Source of the DNA: Alphaproteobacteria bacterium
Lineage (GTDB): Bacteria; Pseudomonadota; Alphaproteobacteria; UBA6615
DNA length: 49,982 nt
NCBI GenBank assembly: GCA_013003285.1
Contig: JABDJY010000487.1
Location: 1-49,982 of the forward strand
Reading direction: 5' to 3'
Position numbers and translations under genes: made by a program. Positions 24,758 to 34,156 of the stretch are shown in pieces (within the stretch, counting starts at the first letter, position 1; every line of letters starts with the position of its first letter). The notes beneath the pieces were generated by a model, which saw only the letters and a program-made list of their open reading frames with translations, was not told the DNA's origin and made no database searches.

Positions 24758-27090
24758 TCCGCGGTTGCCGCGGCGGCAATCGGCTGCGGTGCTTCGGGCG
24801 GCACGCGGCAATAGACCGAGGTCCCTGCCTCTGGCGACGATTCCAACCGCACGTCGCCGCCATGGAGTTCGACCAGGCTTTTAACCAGGCTTAGCCCGAG
24901 CCCGGCGCCGGTCCCGCTTTGCGGCCCCGTTGCCCCGCTGCCCCGCTCGAACTTTTCGAACACTCGGTCTTGTTCGGTTTCGGGGATGCCGACGCCGGTG
25001 TCGCTTACATAAAGCACCACATCCGTGTCGTTGCGTCGCGCCCCCAGGGTGATGGTGCCGCCTGGCGGGGTAAATTTGATGGCGTTGCTGACCAGGTTGA
25101 AGAGCACCTGCTTCAAGCGGCGCTGGTCGGCATCGACCGGGCCGAAATCCTTCGGGCAATCGATCACCAACTTCAGTTCGGCGCGCCGGGCCCTCTCGCG
25201 ATGGAGCGTCGCCACGCTGGCGATCATCGCGCGGCCATCGAATGGCGCGCGCTCGAGTTCCAGGTAGCCCGCTTCGATTGTCGCCAAATCAAGCAGATCG
25301 TCGATCAATTCGAGCAGCGAGCCACTGGCCTGCAGAATATCGCCCATATAGCCGGCTTGGCGATCATTGAGGGGGCCGAACATCTCACCCTGCAGCATCT
25401 CGGAGAAGCCGATTATGGAGTTGAGCGGGGTGCGTAATTCGTAGGAAATATTGGCCACGAACTCCGATTTCAGACTGTCGGCATGTTCCAACGCCTCGGC
25501 GCGTTCGCGCAGCGCCTGTTCCACCCGGTCGCGGTCGCTGACATCCAAATAGGTCATCAGCTTCATGCCGTCGGGTAGCGGCACGCCAGTATATTCCAGC
25601 ACCGTGCCGTCGGTGCGGTTGCGGGTGCCGCTGACCGGTTCGCGCGACATCATTTGGCCGACGATTTCTGCCCGCTGGGCGTCCCAGTCGGCCTCCTCTT
25701 CATAGAAATGGCGGCTCTTCTCGATCAATTCGCGCATCTGCGGCTCGCCATTGAGCTCGGATTCGGAGAACTGCCATAGTCGGCGATAGGCCGAGTTGCA
25801 CAGCTTGAGCCGTCCGTCGGCGCCAACCAACGCAACGCCTTCGTAGAGATTATCCAGCGTATGCCGTTGGACTTCGATCAGCGTGTTGTACTGGGCCTCC
25901 AGCGACAGGCGGTCGGTGACGTCCTCATAGGTGAACATCAAGCCGCCGAACGGATGGGGCGAGATACGCTTGAACAGGGTCTTGCCATCGGGCAGATGGA
26001 TCAGCGTCTCGGTCGGCGTGATCAGCGACGTGAACAGTTTGATCTGCTCCGCCTTGAAGGCGCGAAAATCGACTTCCTCGGTTACCATTCGCCGTTCGCG
26101 CAGAACTTCTAACTCTTCGCCCACTGTCGGTTCGGTATCGAGCCAGGCAGTGTCGGCGTCCCACAACCGGGCATAGGCGGTGTTGTAGAATTTCAGCCGT
26201 GTGTCGGGACCGTAGATGGCGATCGCGGCGGCGACGTTTTCCAACGTGTCGCTATGGGCCGCGATGTGGTTGGCGAGCTCTTCCTGAATTTCTTCCAGTT
26301 GCGTGTAATCGGCGGCATAGCCGACGATCCCCATACTGTCGCTCGGCTTCTCGTTGAATTCCATCAGCCGCCGCTCGCCGTTGATGACGATGTATCGGCT
26401 TTCCGATTGCGGCACGCCCGTCGCTTGGGCGAGGCCGGCCAGCTGGTTCTCCAATCCGCTTTCGATCTCGGCGAGCTCGGCCTGCGGTCCATCTGCGTCG
26501 GACTGTGCGGCCTGCGTATAGGCGCGGTTGGCGTGGGCCAGGCTCAAATTCTTACTGCGTCGCCACACCGGGAAGGGTAGGGCGTCGAGCATGGCGCGCA
26601 GGCCATCGCGCTCGACTTCGGCGGCGGTCAACTGAATGGTGGTATCCGATTGGGTCGCCGTTTCGCTGGTCACATCGTTGACCCACAATAGGTCGATCGG
26701 CGATGTGCGGGCGCGGCGACCGTTCAGTTGTAGCGCCCGACCGGCGTCAATGCTCAGTAAGGTGATCGAAAACTCTTCACCGCGTTGGCGTAAACCATCG
26801 ACCCGTTTGGTCAGGGACGCCCGGTCGCTTTCGGAGAAGATCTCGCACAGACCGGCAAAACCCGAATCGGGCTCGATCCCCAGCATCGCCGCCGAGCCGG
26901 CGGACATGGGCTCTTCCTTGCCGGCCGACCATGAAATATAGGCGCCGGGAATGCTGGCTAAGGTCGCGGTCAGCCGCGCGTGCACCGCCGCGGCAGAGCG
27001 GCCGGCCATGAGCTGTCGCCACAGGATAATTGCGGCGACAAGCCATCCCGCGATAACGGCGAGTAGCAGGACTGTGTCCAGAATCGTCAC
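24754..27090 (-). CDS. divL: DivL-type pseudo-histidine (tyrosine) kinase with PAS domains
   Basis: 778 residues: an N-terminal transmembrane helix (about 5-23), several PAS-like modules (about 165-520), a DHp domain and a HATPase. The H-box reads ANISYELRTPLNSIIGFSE, with Tyr550 where histidine kinases have His. This Tyr is the hallmark of Caulobacter DivL, known from the literature as an atypical kinase that allosterically controls CckA and receives the DivK signal in cell-cycle control; Tyr550 is also the Caulobacter number. The HATPase boxes VSNAIKFTPPGG, DTGVGIPE and GTGAGLGLSLVK are intact. The position between ahcY and tsaE supports orthology. DivK, CckA and CtrA are not in the window. 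Confidence 0.92.
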   Translation of the reverse strand: MTILDTVLLLAVIAGWLVAAIILWRQLMAGRSAAAVHARLTATLASIPGAYISWSAGKEEPMSAGSAAMLGIEPDSGFAGLCEIFSESDRASLTKRVDGLRQRGEEFSITLLSIDAGRALQLNGRRARTSPIDLLWVNDVTSETATQSDTTIQLTAAEVERDGLRAMLDALPFPVWRRSKNLSLAHANRAYTQAAQSDADGPQAELAEIESGLENQLAGLAQATGVPQSESRYIVINGERRLMEFNEKPSDSMGIVGYAADYTQLEEIQEELANHIAAHSDTLENVAAAIAIYGPDTRLKFYNTAYARLWDADTAWLDTEPTVGEELEVLRERRMVTEEVDFRAFKAEQIKLFTSLITPTETLIHLPDGKTLFKRISPHPFGGLMFTYEDVTDRLSLEAQYNTLIEVQRHTLDNLYEGVALVGADGRLKLCNSAYRRLWQFSESELNGEPQMRELIEKSRHFYEEEADWDAQRAEIVGQMMSREPVSGTRNRTDGTVLEYTGVPLPDGMKLMTYLDVSDRDRVEQALRERAEALEHADSLKSEFVANISYELRTPLNSIIGFSEMLQGEMFGPLNDRQAGYMGDILQASGSLLELIDDLLDLATIEAGYLELERAPFDGRAMIASVATLHRERARRAELKLVIDCPKDFGPVDADQRRLKQVLFNLVSNAIKFTPPGGTITLGARRNDTDVVLYVSDTGVGIPETEQDRVFEKFERGSGATGPQSGTGAGLGLSLVKSLVELHGGDVRLESSPEAGTSVYCRVPPEAPQPIAAAATAE

Positions 27091-27125
27091 GATCAGAGAC
27101 TTTAACCCAGTTTCAGGCCGAACCG

Positions 27126-27143
27126 CCGAGTCAAACGACTCGG
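27126..27143 (-). other. Hairpin between ahcY and divL
   Basis: CCGAGTC / GACTCGG form a perfect seven-pair stem around a four-base loop, about 60 bases beyond the ahcY stop and 36 bases before the divL start. No T-run follows on the - strand, so it is not a classical terminator. It may attenuate read-through from ahcY or shape the divL leader. Confidence 0.35.
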
Positions 27144-27201
27144 AAGCACGACAAGAAAAAGTCTAGGCAGGCGTCACCGGCGTCGCAAGCGCTCTCGCGG
27201 C

Positions 27202-28515
27202 TTAATAGCGATAAGTATCGGGCTTGAACGGCCCGGTGCCGGGGACGCCGATATATTCGGCCTGGGCCGGCGTCAGCTGGGTCAATTTCGCGCCGACCTT
27301 TTTCAGATGCAGCATCGCGACTTTCTCGTCGAGATGTTTCGGCAACACATAGACCTGGTTTTCATAGGCGTCGGCGTTGTTCCACAGCTCGATCTGCGCC
27401 AGCACCTGGTTGGTGAAGGACGCGCTCATGACAAAGCTGGGATGACCGGTCGCACAACCCAAATTGACCAGCCGGCCCTCGGCCAGCAAGATCATGCGTT
27501 TGCCGTCGGGAAACTCGATCTCGTCGACCTGCGGTTTGACGTTGTGCCAGGGGTAGTTGCGCAGAGCCTCGACTTGGATTTCGGTGTCGAAATGGCCGAT
27601 ATTGCAGACGATCGCCCGGTCTTTCATATCGCGCATATGGTCGATGGTGATGACATCAACATTCCCGGTTGTGGTGACGAAGATGTCGGCGTGGGAGGCC
27701 ATGTCATCGATGGTGACCACCTCATAGCCTTCCATGGCTGCCTGCAGGGCGCAGATCGGGTCAACTTCCGTGACCATGACCCGGCAACCGGCGTTGCGCA
27801 AACTGGCCGCTGAGCCCTTGCCGACATCGCCGAAACCGCAGACCAGCGCCACTTTGCCGGCCATCATAACGTCGGTGGCCCGGCGGATGCCGTCGACCAG
27901 GCTTTCGCGGCAGCCGTAAAGATTGTCGAATTTGGACTTCGTCACGCTGTCGTTGACGTTAAACGCGGGTACCTTCAGGGATCCTTCCCGCGCCATTTCG
28001 ATCAGCCGGTGCACGCCTGTGGTGGTTTCCTCGCTCAAACCGCGCACGTCGGCCAGCAATTCGGGATACTTCTCATGCATGACGGCGGTCAAATCGCCAC
28101 CATCGTCGAGGATCATGTTCGGCCGCCAGCCGTTCGGACCCTCGATCGTCTGGTCGATGCACCACCAGAATTCTTCGTCGGTCTCGCCTTTCCAGGCAAA
28201 AACCGGCACGCCAACAGCGGCTACGGCCGCCGCCGCTTGGTCTTGCGTGGAAAAGATATTGCACGACGACCAGCGGACTTCGGCGCCCAGCTCGATCAAG
28301 GTTTCGATGAGCACGGCGGTTTGGATCGTCATATGCAGGCAACCGGCGATGCGTGTGCCGGCCAGTGGCTTTGACTCGCCATATTCCTCGCGCAGGGCCA
28401 TCAGGCCCGGCATTTCGGTTTCTGCGATGGCGGTTTCCTTACGCCCCCACTCGGCGAGGGAAATATCGGCAACCTTGTAATCGCCACCCGTGGCGGCATC
28501 GGCAACAGCGGTCAT
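27202..28515 (-). CDS. ahcY: Adenosylhomocysteinase (S-adenosylhomocysteine hydrolase)
   Basis: Hydrolyses S-adenosylhomocysteine to adenosine and homocysteine, relieving product inhibition of methyltransferases. ATG 28515 with AGGAG seven bases upstream gives 437 residues. Signatures are the substrate site AGCLHMTIQTAVLIETL, the NAD-binding GFGDVGKGSA, CNIGHFDTEIQ, and the C-terminal end GPFKPDTYRY, which completes the neighbouring subunit's NAD site. The in-frame extension to 28602 lacks a good start context. No SAM or SAH riboswitch was recognised in its leader, though a small hairpin lies about 50 bases upstream of the start. Confidence 0.97.
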   Translation of the reverse strand: MTAVADAATGGDYKVADISLAEWGRKETAIAETEMPGLMALREEYGESKPLAGTRIAGCLHMTIQTAVLIETLIELGAEVRWSSCNIFSTQDQAAAAVAAVGVPVFAWKGETDEEFWWCIDQTIEGPNGWRPNMILDDGGDLTAVMHEKYPELLADVRGLSEETTTGVHRLIEMAREGSLKVPAFNVNDSVTKSKFDNLYGCRESLVDGIRRATDVMMAGKVALVCGFGDVGKGSAASLRNAGCRVMVTEVDPICALQAAMEGYEVVTIDDMASHADIFVTTTGNVDVITIDHMRDMKDRAIVCNIGHFDTEIQVEALRNYPWHNVKPQVDEIEFPDGKRMILLAEGRLVNLGCATGHPSFVMSASFTNQVLAQIELWNNADAYENQVYVLPKHLDEKVAMLHLKKVGAKLTQLTPAQAEYIGVPGTGPFKPDTYRY

Positions 28516-28563
28516 CCATGAACTCCTGAGACGGTTAGGTCGATTTATAGTGAAACGGTGGCT

Positions 28564-28583
28564 CGCCAGAACCCGTGCTGGCG
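28564..28583 (-). promoter_or_regulatory. Stem-loop in the ahcY leader region
   Basis: CGCCAG (28564-28569) pairs with CTGGCG (28578-28583) around an eight-base loop. It lies 48 bases upstream of the ahcY start on the - strand, within the 272-base ahcY/porin divergent region. It does not resemble the SAH riboswitch core I know. The rest of this gap shows no feature I can support. Confidence 0.25.
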
Positions 28584-28787
28584 TTGATGTATCGGCAATC
28601 ACGGCGTCTTACCAGACCGGCCGCGCAGCGACAACCATGGGATCGGTGAACACGTTTTCTTGTCACGATGGCGTCACGCGGAGGAACGGTTGTTGGCGGG
28701 GCGTAAATTTGATTAGTTATTTCGCCGGCGCTGCGAAACGGTCGGTTAAGCCTTGGGCGCGATGATCGGCAAGGTGTTAGAGGCCTT

Positions 28788-29924
28788 ATGTCGATAATCG
28801 GGAAATCCTACTGGTTGGGGACGACAGTTCTAGCGGGCGCGGTGGCAGCCGTCAGCCCGGTTGCAGCGAACCCTGCCGCCGTCGGCAAAGATTTAGCGGT
28901 TAAACTGAGCGGATTTGCCCAGGTCAATCTGGCCGTCGCGAACCAGGACGTCAGCGCCGGGTTCGGCCGGGGATATTGGGTAAAAGTCGATGGGGCGGCA
29001 ATTCAGTTCGATGCCTCGGCAACAGCCGATAATGGGCTGCATTATGGTCTGCGGTTGGATGTGCTGGCCTACGCCGACGCCAATACTAATGCCGATGAAG
29101 TCTTTGCGTTCCTCAACACCGCATGGGGCCGGGTCGAACTGGGTGACCAGGACGATGCCGGCGTGCGCATGCATGTGGAGGCCGACAATGTCATGGTCGG
29201 CCGGCGCGGCTTTAGCGGCGACGCACCGGAGATCTTCCAATTTGGCTCCGGCGGGGCGTTGTCCACGCCAATTCTCACGCAAACGGGTGACGCAAAGAAG
29301 ATTATATATTTCACGCCGCGTGTGGAGGGTCTGCAGCTGGGCGCTTCTTTCACGCCGGATAGCGGCGCCAACGGCGCGAGTTTTGCCGAGCGCGACAATG
29401 ATGGGGACTTCGAGAATGTCGTGAGTCTGGCGGCGAACTATACGACGAAGCTCGACGGGGTGACCTTGCTTGTCAGCGTGGCCGGGGAATTCGGTGATGA
29501 CGAAGCGGCCAACGGCGCTGAAACGCCAGGCGACCTGGAGACCCTAGCCGTCGGCGGCACCGCGAAATTCCAAGGTTTCTCTATCGGCGCCGGTTATGTC
29601 GATCTTGCCAACCGCGGCCTCACCCAAGCCGACATCGACGGCGGTGCGGATGGCGGCGCCCATTGGAGTGCCGCCGCGTCCTATCGTAAAGGTCCCTGGG
29701 GTGTCAGCCTGGGCTATTTCTCCAGTGCGAAAAGCCAAACGACCGGTCGGGGCGGCGACACGCGTGTCGATGTACTTTCGCTCGATGGGTCCTACAATGT
29801 TGCGCCGGGCTGGTCGACGGCCCTATCGGTCAACTTTGTCGAAGCCACCAATATCAATGGGACGGCCACGCAGGTCGATAATGACGGCTCGGTCGTCATT
29901 CTGAGCAATCTGTTCCGGTTTTAG
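28788..29924 (+). CDS. Outer-membrane general porin (Porin_4 type)
   Basis: 378 residues with a signal peptide (hydrophobic segment about residues 9-27, likely cleavage after VAA). The mature part has alternating beta-strand patterns, the L3-like segment AWGRVELGDQDDAGVRMHVEA, Asp/Asn/Gly-rich loops, and a C-terminal SNLFRF whose final Phe is the recognition signal for BAM-dependent outer-membrane insertion. All fit 16-stranded trimeric porins of alpha- and betaproteobacteria for passive uptake of small solutes. Start ATG 28788 is preceded by a weak AGAGG. It is convergent with rapZ, with 30 bases between the stops and no clear terminator. Confidence 0.9.
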   Translation: MSIIGKSYWLGTTVLAGAVAAVSPVAANPAAVGKDLAVKLSGFAQVNLAVANQDVSAGFGRGYWVKVDGAAIQFDASATADNGLHYGLRLDVLAYADANTNADEVFAFLNTAWGRVELGDQDDAGVRMHVEADNVMVGRRGFSGDAPEIFQFGSGGALSTPILTQTGDAKKIIYFTPRVEGLQLGASFTPDSGANGASFAERDNDGDFENVVSLAANYTTKLDGVTLLVSVAGEFGDDEAANGAETPGDLETLAVGGTAKFQGFSIGAGYVDLANRGLTQADIDGGADGGAHWSAAASYRKGPWGVSLGYFSSAKSQTTGRGGDTRVDVLSLDGSYNVAPGWSTALSVNFVEATNINGTATQVDNDGSVVILSNLFRF

Positions 29925-29954
29925 GGCTGCGGATAATGGCGTGCGCCGGACCGA

Positions 29955-30848
29955 TCACGCCGTATCGTTCGGTAACTCGCGATGGCGTACATCGACGCGC
30001 GTGGCGCGTTTGCCCACCCAGTCCCCGAGTTTCTCGGCGATAAAAACCGAGCGGTGGCGGCCGCCGGTGCAACCGACGGCGATGGTGACGTAACTCTTGC
30101 CTTCCTCTTGGAAGCGCGGCAGCAGCAGCGCCAACAGATCGGTCAGCCGGTCGAAAAATGCGGCAAAGTCCACATCGCCCTCCACATAGGCACCGACTTC
30201 TGGATCGCGGCCGGTCAAGGGGCGTAGATCGGGGTCGTAGTGGGGGTTGCGCAGGAACCGGGCATCGAACACCAGATCCGCATCGCGCGGCACGCCGTTG
30301 CGGTAGGCAAATGAGATGATTTGCACATGGGGCCCCGCCGCCGACGCATTGGCCAGTTGGCTGTGCAGGATGCGGGCGAACTCGTGGATATTGGTATGAC
30401 TGGTGTCGATGACGATATCCGCGGCTTCGCGCAAGGGCGCCAACAGGTTTCGCTCGGCGATAATGCCGTCGGTCAGGGGCCGGTCGTTGGCCATGGGATG
30501 CACCCGGCGGGTTTCGGTATAACGCCGCCGCAGCTCATCGGAATCGCAATCGAGAAACAGGATATCGATGGGGATCGAGGTTTGTTGGCGCAGTGCGGCG
30601 ACGGTGTCGGTGAAGGCGCCGACGTCGAAATCGCGGGTGCGAATATCAAAACCGACGGCCAACCCCCGTCCCGTCGCCGGTCCCTGGCTGACCAGCGTGG
30701 CCATCAGGCGGAGCGGCAGATTATCAACCGCCTCGCTGCCTAAATCCTCCAACACTTTCAGCGCTGTTGTCCGCCCGGCGCCCGACATGCCGGTCACCAG
30801 GATTACCCGGTCGGCCAAACTGCCCGTCGCTGCGCTGTCATCACTCAT
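29955..30848 (-). CDS. rapZ: RNase adapter protein RapZ
   Basis: 297 residues, normal for RapZ/YvcJ. The N-terminal P-loop is GMSGAGRTT (residues 20-28), followed by EDLGSEAVDNLP. The C-terminal signature is GCTGGRHRSVFIAEKL. RapZ binds RNA and, in Enterobacteria, directs RNase E to glmZ to tune glucosamine-6-phosphate synthesis; in alphaproteobacteria the target is not defined. The gene usually sits with hprK and PTS genes; here neither lies beside it, and the flanking genes are a porin and an amidohydrolase. Its stop is 30 bases from that of the convergent porin. Confidence 0.95.
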   Translation of the reverse strand: MSDDSAATGSLADRVILVTGMSGAGRTTALKVLEDLGSEAVDNLPLRLMATLVSQGPATGRGLAVGFDIRTRDFDVGAFTDTVAALRQQTSIPIDILFLDCDSDELRRRYTETRRVHPMANDRPLTDGIIAERNLLAPLREAADIVIDTSHTNIHEFARILHSQLANASAAGPHVQIISFAYRNGVPRDADLVFDARFLRNPHYDPDLRPLTGRDPEVGAYVEGDVDFAAFFDRLTDLLALLLPRFQEEGKSYVTIAVGCTGGRHRSVFIAEKLGDWVGKRATRVDVRHRELPNDTA

Positions 30849-30898
30849 GACAGGGCCGGTTGGGCTGAGATGTCGGCTGCCGGTCTGCCATAGAGGGG

Positions 30899-31912
30899 CT
30901 AGGCGGCGTCCGCGGGCATGTCCATGCCCAGGATACGGCAGGCATTGCCGCCGATGATGGCGCGTTTCTCATCCTCGCTCAGCCAGTCGTAGCCCATGAC
31001 ATTCTGCACCGGCTTCTCGTGCCCCATATCGAAGCAATAGTCGCTACCCAGCAACACCCGGTCGACGCCCACCAGATCGGTCAGATATTTCATGACGAAA
31101 TTGGCGTGGCCGATCGTGTCGTAGGTGAAGCGGCGCAGATAGGTCGAGGGCGCGTTTTCCAGATGCTTGCATTCCTCGCGCTTGGTCCAGGCATGGTCGA
31201 TGCGCCCGATGAGGATCGGGAAGGTGCCGCCGGCATGTGGCAGATTGACCTCCAGATTGGGGTGCCGGTCGAGGATGCCGCCGAAGATCAGGAATGTTGC
31301 GGCGACGGCGGAATCGGTCGGGTTTCCGATGGTGTTGATGGTGTGATAGTCGGTCAGCCGGTCGGCGCCGAGCACGTTGGACGGGTGCAGGAAGATCGGC
31401 AGTTTCAGTTCCGCCACCTTGTCGAAGATCGCCTCGAAGCGCGGCTCCGACAGGTTATGACCGGCCACGTTGGTGCCCATATAAACGCCGCGCGCGCCGG
31501 GTAGTTTCGCCGCCCGCTCCAATTCGGCGACCGCGTCGTCGGCATTGAGCATGGGTAGGGTGATCAGGCCGATGAAGCGGTCGGGATGGGCCACATGAAA
31601 TGCTGACGTGCCGTCATTATAAGCCTGCGCCAAATCCAAATTGAGGCTGTCATCGGCGAAGTGGCACATGGGGTTGGTCAGCGACAGGGCGTGCAGATCG
31701 GTTTCCTGTCGGTCCAGGCCCTCAAGGCGGGCATCGATATCGAAATAGCTCGGGTCGAGCGGGCCGATTCTACGCTTACCGTTGGGCGGGACCATGGTCA
31801 CCGACCCGTCGCTGCCATGCTCAATGGACCAGCCGACCACATGGCCGTGCTTTTCCAACACCTCGACATAGCCGCGTGTAAAAAAATGAGCATGAATATC
31901 GACCGAGTACAT
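30899..31912 (-). CDS. ACMSD-type amidohydrolase (amidohydrolase 2 family)
   Basis: 337 residues from ATG 31912, with GGGAG eight bases upstream; the longer frame to 31978 has no comparable site. Zinc ligands of the ACMSD/amidohydrolase-2 family are all visible: HxH in VDIHAHFF (H7, H9), LHPSNVLGA, NLPHAGG and LLGSDYCFDMG with the catalytic Asp. The family contains decarboxylases (aminocarboxymuconate semialdehyde, gamma-resorcylate, 5-carboxyvanillate) and some hydratases. The LGSDYxFDMG ending is closest to ACMSD. It is transcribed away from the Gfo/Idh-GntR-dehydrogenase operon across a shared regulatory gap with one palindromic operator. It probably decarboxylates or hydrates an intermediate of the locus's unknown substrate. 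Confidence 0.85.
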   Translation of the reverse strand: MYSVDIHAHFFTRGYVEVLEKHGHVVGWSIEHGSDGSVTMVPPNGKRRIGPLDPSYFDIDARLEGLDRQETDLHALSLTNPMCHFADDSLNLDLAQAYNDGTSAFHVAHPDRFIGLITLPMLNADDAVAELERAAKLPGARGVYMGTNVAGHNLSEPRFEAIFDKVAELKLPIFLHPSNVLGADRLTDYHTINTIGNPTDSAVAATFLIFGGILDRHPNLEVNLPHAGGTFPILIGRIDHAWTKREECKHLENAPSTYLRRFTYDTIGHANFVMKYLTDLVGVDRVLLGSDYCFDMGHEKPVQNVMGYDWLSEDEKRAIIGGNACRILGMDMPADAA

Positions 31913-32071
31913 TTGTAATTCTCCCGAAAATTTTCGCCACGGTTTCTCGGAGGCGATTAATTGGGCGGCCGTCCCCACGGCCGCAACATTCGCTTTAGCG
32001 TATCCTACGGAATTTGCCCCAGCGTCAACACCTATCGATAAGGCCGCGCTATAAGTGCGCCTTTAGTTGCT

Positions 32072-32085
32072 GACTTATATAAGAC
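32072..32085. promoter_or_regulatory. Putative GntR operator 1
   Basis: GACTTATATAAGAC matches the perfect palindrome at 41273-41286 at 13 of 14 positions. It lies 87 bases upstream of the Gfo/Idh start at 32173 and 159 bases from the divergent amidohydrolase start, so one site could control both. The core TATATAAG also resembles a -10 box, which would suit repression. Confidence 0.65.
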
Positions 32086-32172
32086 CAGATACGATCCGGC
32101 CACGCGCATAGAGCGCGCAACGATCACAACAAACCGGCGCCATCGCCGGTATCAGGGAGCAGTAGAGGGACC

Positions 32173-33294
32173 ATGGTGGGCGAACGTAACGAAATTGGTT
32201 TGGCGATAATCGGCTGTGGCACCATCGGGCGGATTCGCGCCGAAATTGCGCGCGATTATCCCGGTGTCGGCTGGCTCGGCCTGTGCGATATCAAGGAAGA
32301 TTTAGGCAAGAAACTCGCCGAGGATACCGGCGCCGATTTCTTTACCACCAATTACGAAGAGCTGATCAAGCGGCCCGAGGTCAACGCGGTCATCATCTCG
32401 ACCGACGAGAACCACCACATGATGCCGACCCTGGCGGCGGTCGAGCAGGGACACAAGCTGTTCATCGAAAAGCCCCTGGCCACCGACGTTAAGGAATCGC
32501 AGCGGGTCTTGGACGCCATCGAGGCCGCCGGCATCGACGCGGTCATCGGTTATACCAACCGTTTCCGGCGGCGTTTTCTCGCTATCAAGGAGCGCCTCAA
32601 TAGCGGGCAAATCGGCCAAGTGACCGGCGTGGTCACGCGGGCGATCATGAACCGCATGGTGCCGATCGCCACCGTGCAACGGACCAATCAGCGCGAGAAC
32701 CTCACCCCCATGGTGGTGTCGGGCACCCACGCGCTGGATATGTCCATGTGGCTGATGGAGGGCAAATCGCCGGTCTCGATCTACGCCCGCTCCAACGATC
32801 TGGCGCTGTCGCAATACGGCACCAAGGATTCGACCTTCGGTCTGTTCATGATGGATGACGACACCATGTTCTCCATGAACATAAGCTGGGCGGCGCCCGT
32901 GGTGTGGCCCGGGGCGGTCTATGGGCTGGAAATCGGCATCATCGGCAATAAGGGGGTGATCGATATCGAAGACACCCACCGCGACCTGATCCTTGCCACC
33001 GAGGTGCCCCAGGGCGGCGGCTATGTGCCCGATGGATTTACCCCGGAATATCAGCGCCATGTGGATTTCCTGACCTCTTACCCGGCGGGCGATACCTATG
33101 ACGGTCAGTTTTGGGGTCCCATGCGCGAAGAAACCAACTCCTGGTTTCAGCGCCTCTATACCGGTATGCGCACGCCCCACGCGACCGCGGCCGAAGGCCA
33201 TCGGAATTTGCTGCTGACCATGGCTATGGATCTGTCTTCGGCCCGTGGCGAGGAATTGAAACTGCCCCTCGATCTCGACGAGTATTACCGCTAA
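32173..33294 (+). CDS. Gfo/Idh/MocA family oxidoreductase (first copy)
   Basis: 373 residues. The N-terminal Rossmann domain has AIIGCGTIGRIRAE (11-24), and the cofactor/catalytic EKP motif is IEKPLATD with K100. The C-terminal alpha/beta domain contains GTHALDMSMWLM, the position of the catalytic His found in myo-inositol dehydrogenase-like enzymes. The family oxidises sugars, inositols, sugar acids and some ring diols with NAD(P). It is first in a + strand operon with a GntR regulator and a beta-hydroxyacid dehydrogenase, and is paralogous to 40115-41176. A palindromic operator stands 87 bases upstream. Substrate not determinable. Confidence 0.88.
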   Translation: MVGERNEIGLAIIGCGTIGRIRAEIARDYPGVGWLGLCDIKEDLGKKLAEDTGADFFTTNYEELIKRPEVNAVIISTDENHHMMPTLAAVEQGHKLFIEKPLATDVKESQRVLDAIEAAGIDAVIGYTNRFRRRFLAIKERLNSGQIGQVTGVVTRAIMNRMVPIATVQRTNQRENLTPMVVSGTHALDMSMWLMEGKSPVSIYARSNDLALSQYGTKDSTFGLFMMDDDTMFSMNISWAAPVVWPGAVYGLEIGIIGNKGVIDIEDTHRDLILATEVPQGGGYVPDGFTPEYQRHVDFLTSYPAGDTYDGQFWGPMREETNSWFQRLYTGMRTPHATAAEGHRNLLLTMAMDLSSARGEELKLPLDLDEYYR

Positions 33295-33328
33295 GCCTGG
33301 ACGTTCAAGCCGACAAGGCAATTGCACG

Positions 33329-34102
33329 ATGGCTAAAGCCACCACGAAAAAAACAGCAGCTGGGAAAATAACCGGCGTGAGCAAACGCGCGCCGGGCGCG
33401 TCGGTCCCGCTCTATGCGCAAGTCGAAGAGATTATTCGCCAACGGCTGATCGACAATTATTGGAACCCCGGCGAAGCGCTGCCCAGCGAGATCCAACTCG
33501 CCGCCGAGCTTGGTGTGAGCCAGGGCACCGTGCGCAAGGCGCTCAACGATATGGTGGCGGAGAATTTGCTGGTGCGCCGGCAAGGCCGCGGTACCTTCGT
33601 GTCGGAACATACCGAGCGGCGCGCGCTATTTCTGTTCTTTAACCTGATCGGTGAAGACGGCTCGCGCACCATGCCGGTAAGCCAGGTGAAAGCGTGCGAG
33701 CATCGCAAGGCGACGGCGGAAGAACGCGACCGCCTGAACCTCGCCAAGGGCGCCGAGGTTATTACCGTCCAACGGGTGCGCTCACTGCGCGGCGAGCCGA
33801 CGATCGTCGACCGGGTGACCGTGTCACGCGCGCTGTTTCCCGATCTTGGCGGTGACGTCAAATTGCCGGAAAATCTCTATCGCTTCTATCAAGGCGAATA
33901 CGGCATCACCATCACCAAGGCGCAAGAGCAGGTGCGCGCCGTGTCCGCCACGCCCGAAGAGGCACAATTGCTTGGCCTCGAAACCGGCGCGCCGCTGTTG
34001 GAGATCGACCGTATTTCGCTGTCGCTCGACGCCCGACCGGTGGAGTGGCGGGTGAGCCGGTGCAATACCAGCCAACACACTTATGTAGCCGAGCGCGGCT
34101 AA
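33329..34102 (+). CDS. GntR-family transcriptional regulator, HutC subfamily
   Basis: 257 residues. After a basic, probably flexible N-terminus comes a winged helix-turn-helix: LPSEIQLAAELGVSQGTVRK, then LLVRRQGRGTFV, at about residues 50-90. The C-terminal part has the UTRA ligand-binding pattern (TVQRVRSLRGEPTIVDRV, LLEIDRISLSLDARPVEW, ending in YVAERG), which defines the HutC branch. Such proteins usually repress catabolic genes until a pathway metabolite binds. It sits inside the operon it probably controls, 34 bases after the Gfo/Idh gene. Three near-identical palindromes ending in GT...AC in this locus (32072, 37891, 41273) are its best candidate operators. Confidence 0.9.
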   Translation: MAKATTKKTAAGKITGVSKRAPGASVPLYAQVEEIIRQRLIDNYWNPGEALPSEIQLAAELGVSQGTVRKALNDMVAENLLVRRQGRGTFVSEHTERRALFLFFNLIGEDGSRTMPVSQVKACEHRKATAEERDRLNLAKGAEVITVQRVRSLRGEPTIVDRVTVSRALFPDLGGDVKLPENLYRFYQGEYGITITKAQEQVRAVSATPEEAQLLGLETGAPLLEIDRISLSLDARPVEWRVSRCNTSQHTYVAERG

Positions 34103-34156
34103 TCCCCGCCTTCGGATCTTCTTATTCTATCGCTCAATTAATGCGGAGTTTTGCTT

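Noticed and set aside
27126..27143. Strong intrinsic terminator between ahcY and divL
   Set aside because: The hairpin is perfect but lacks a T-run on the - strand, so it is listed only as a hairpin.
28516..28787. SAM/SAH riboswitch upstream of ahcY
   Set aside because: Only a short six-pair hairpin is present; I could not match the known SAH or SAM riboswitch cores.
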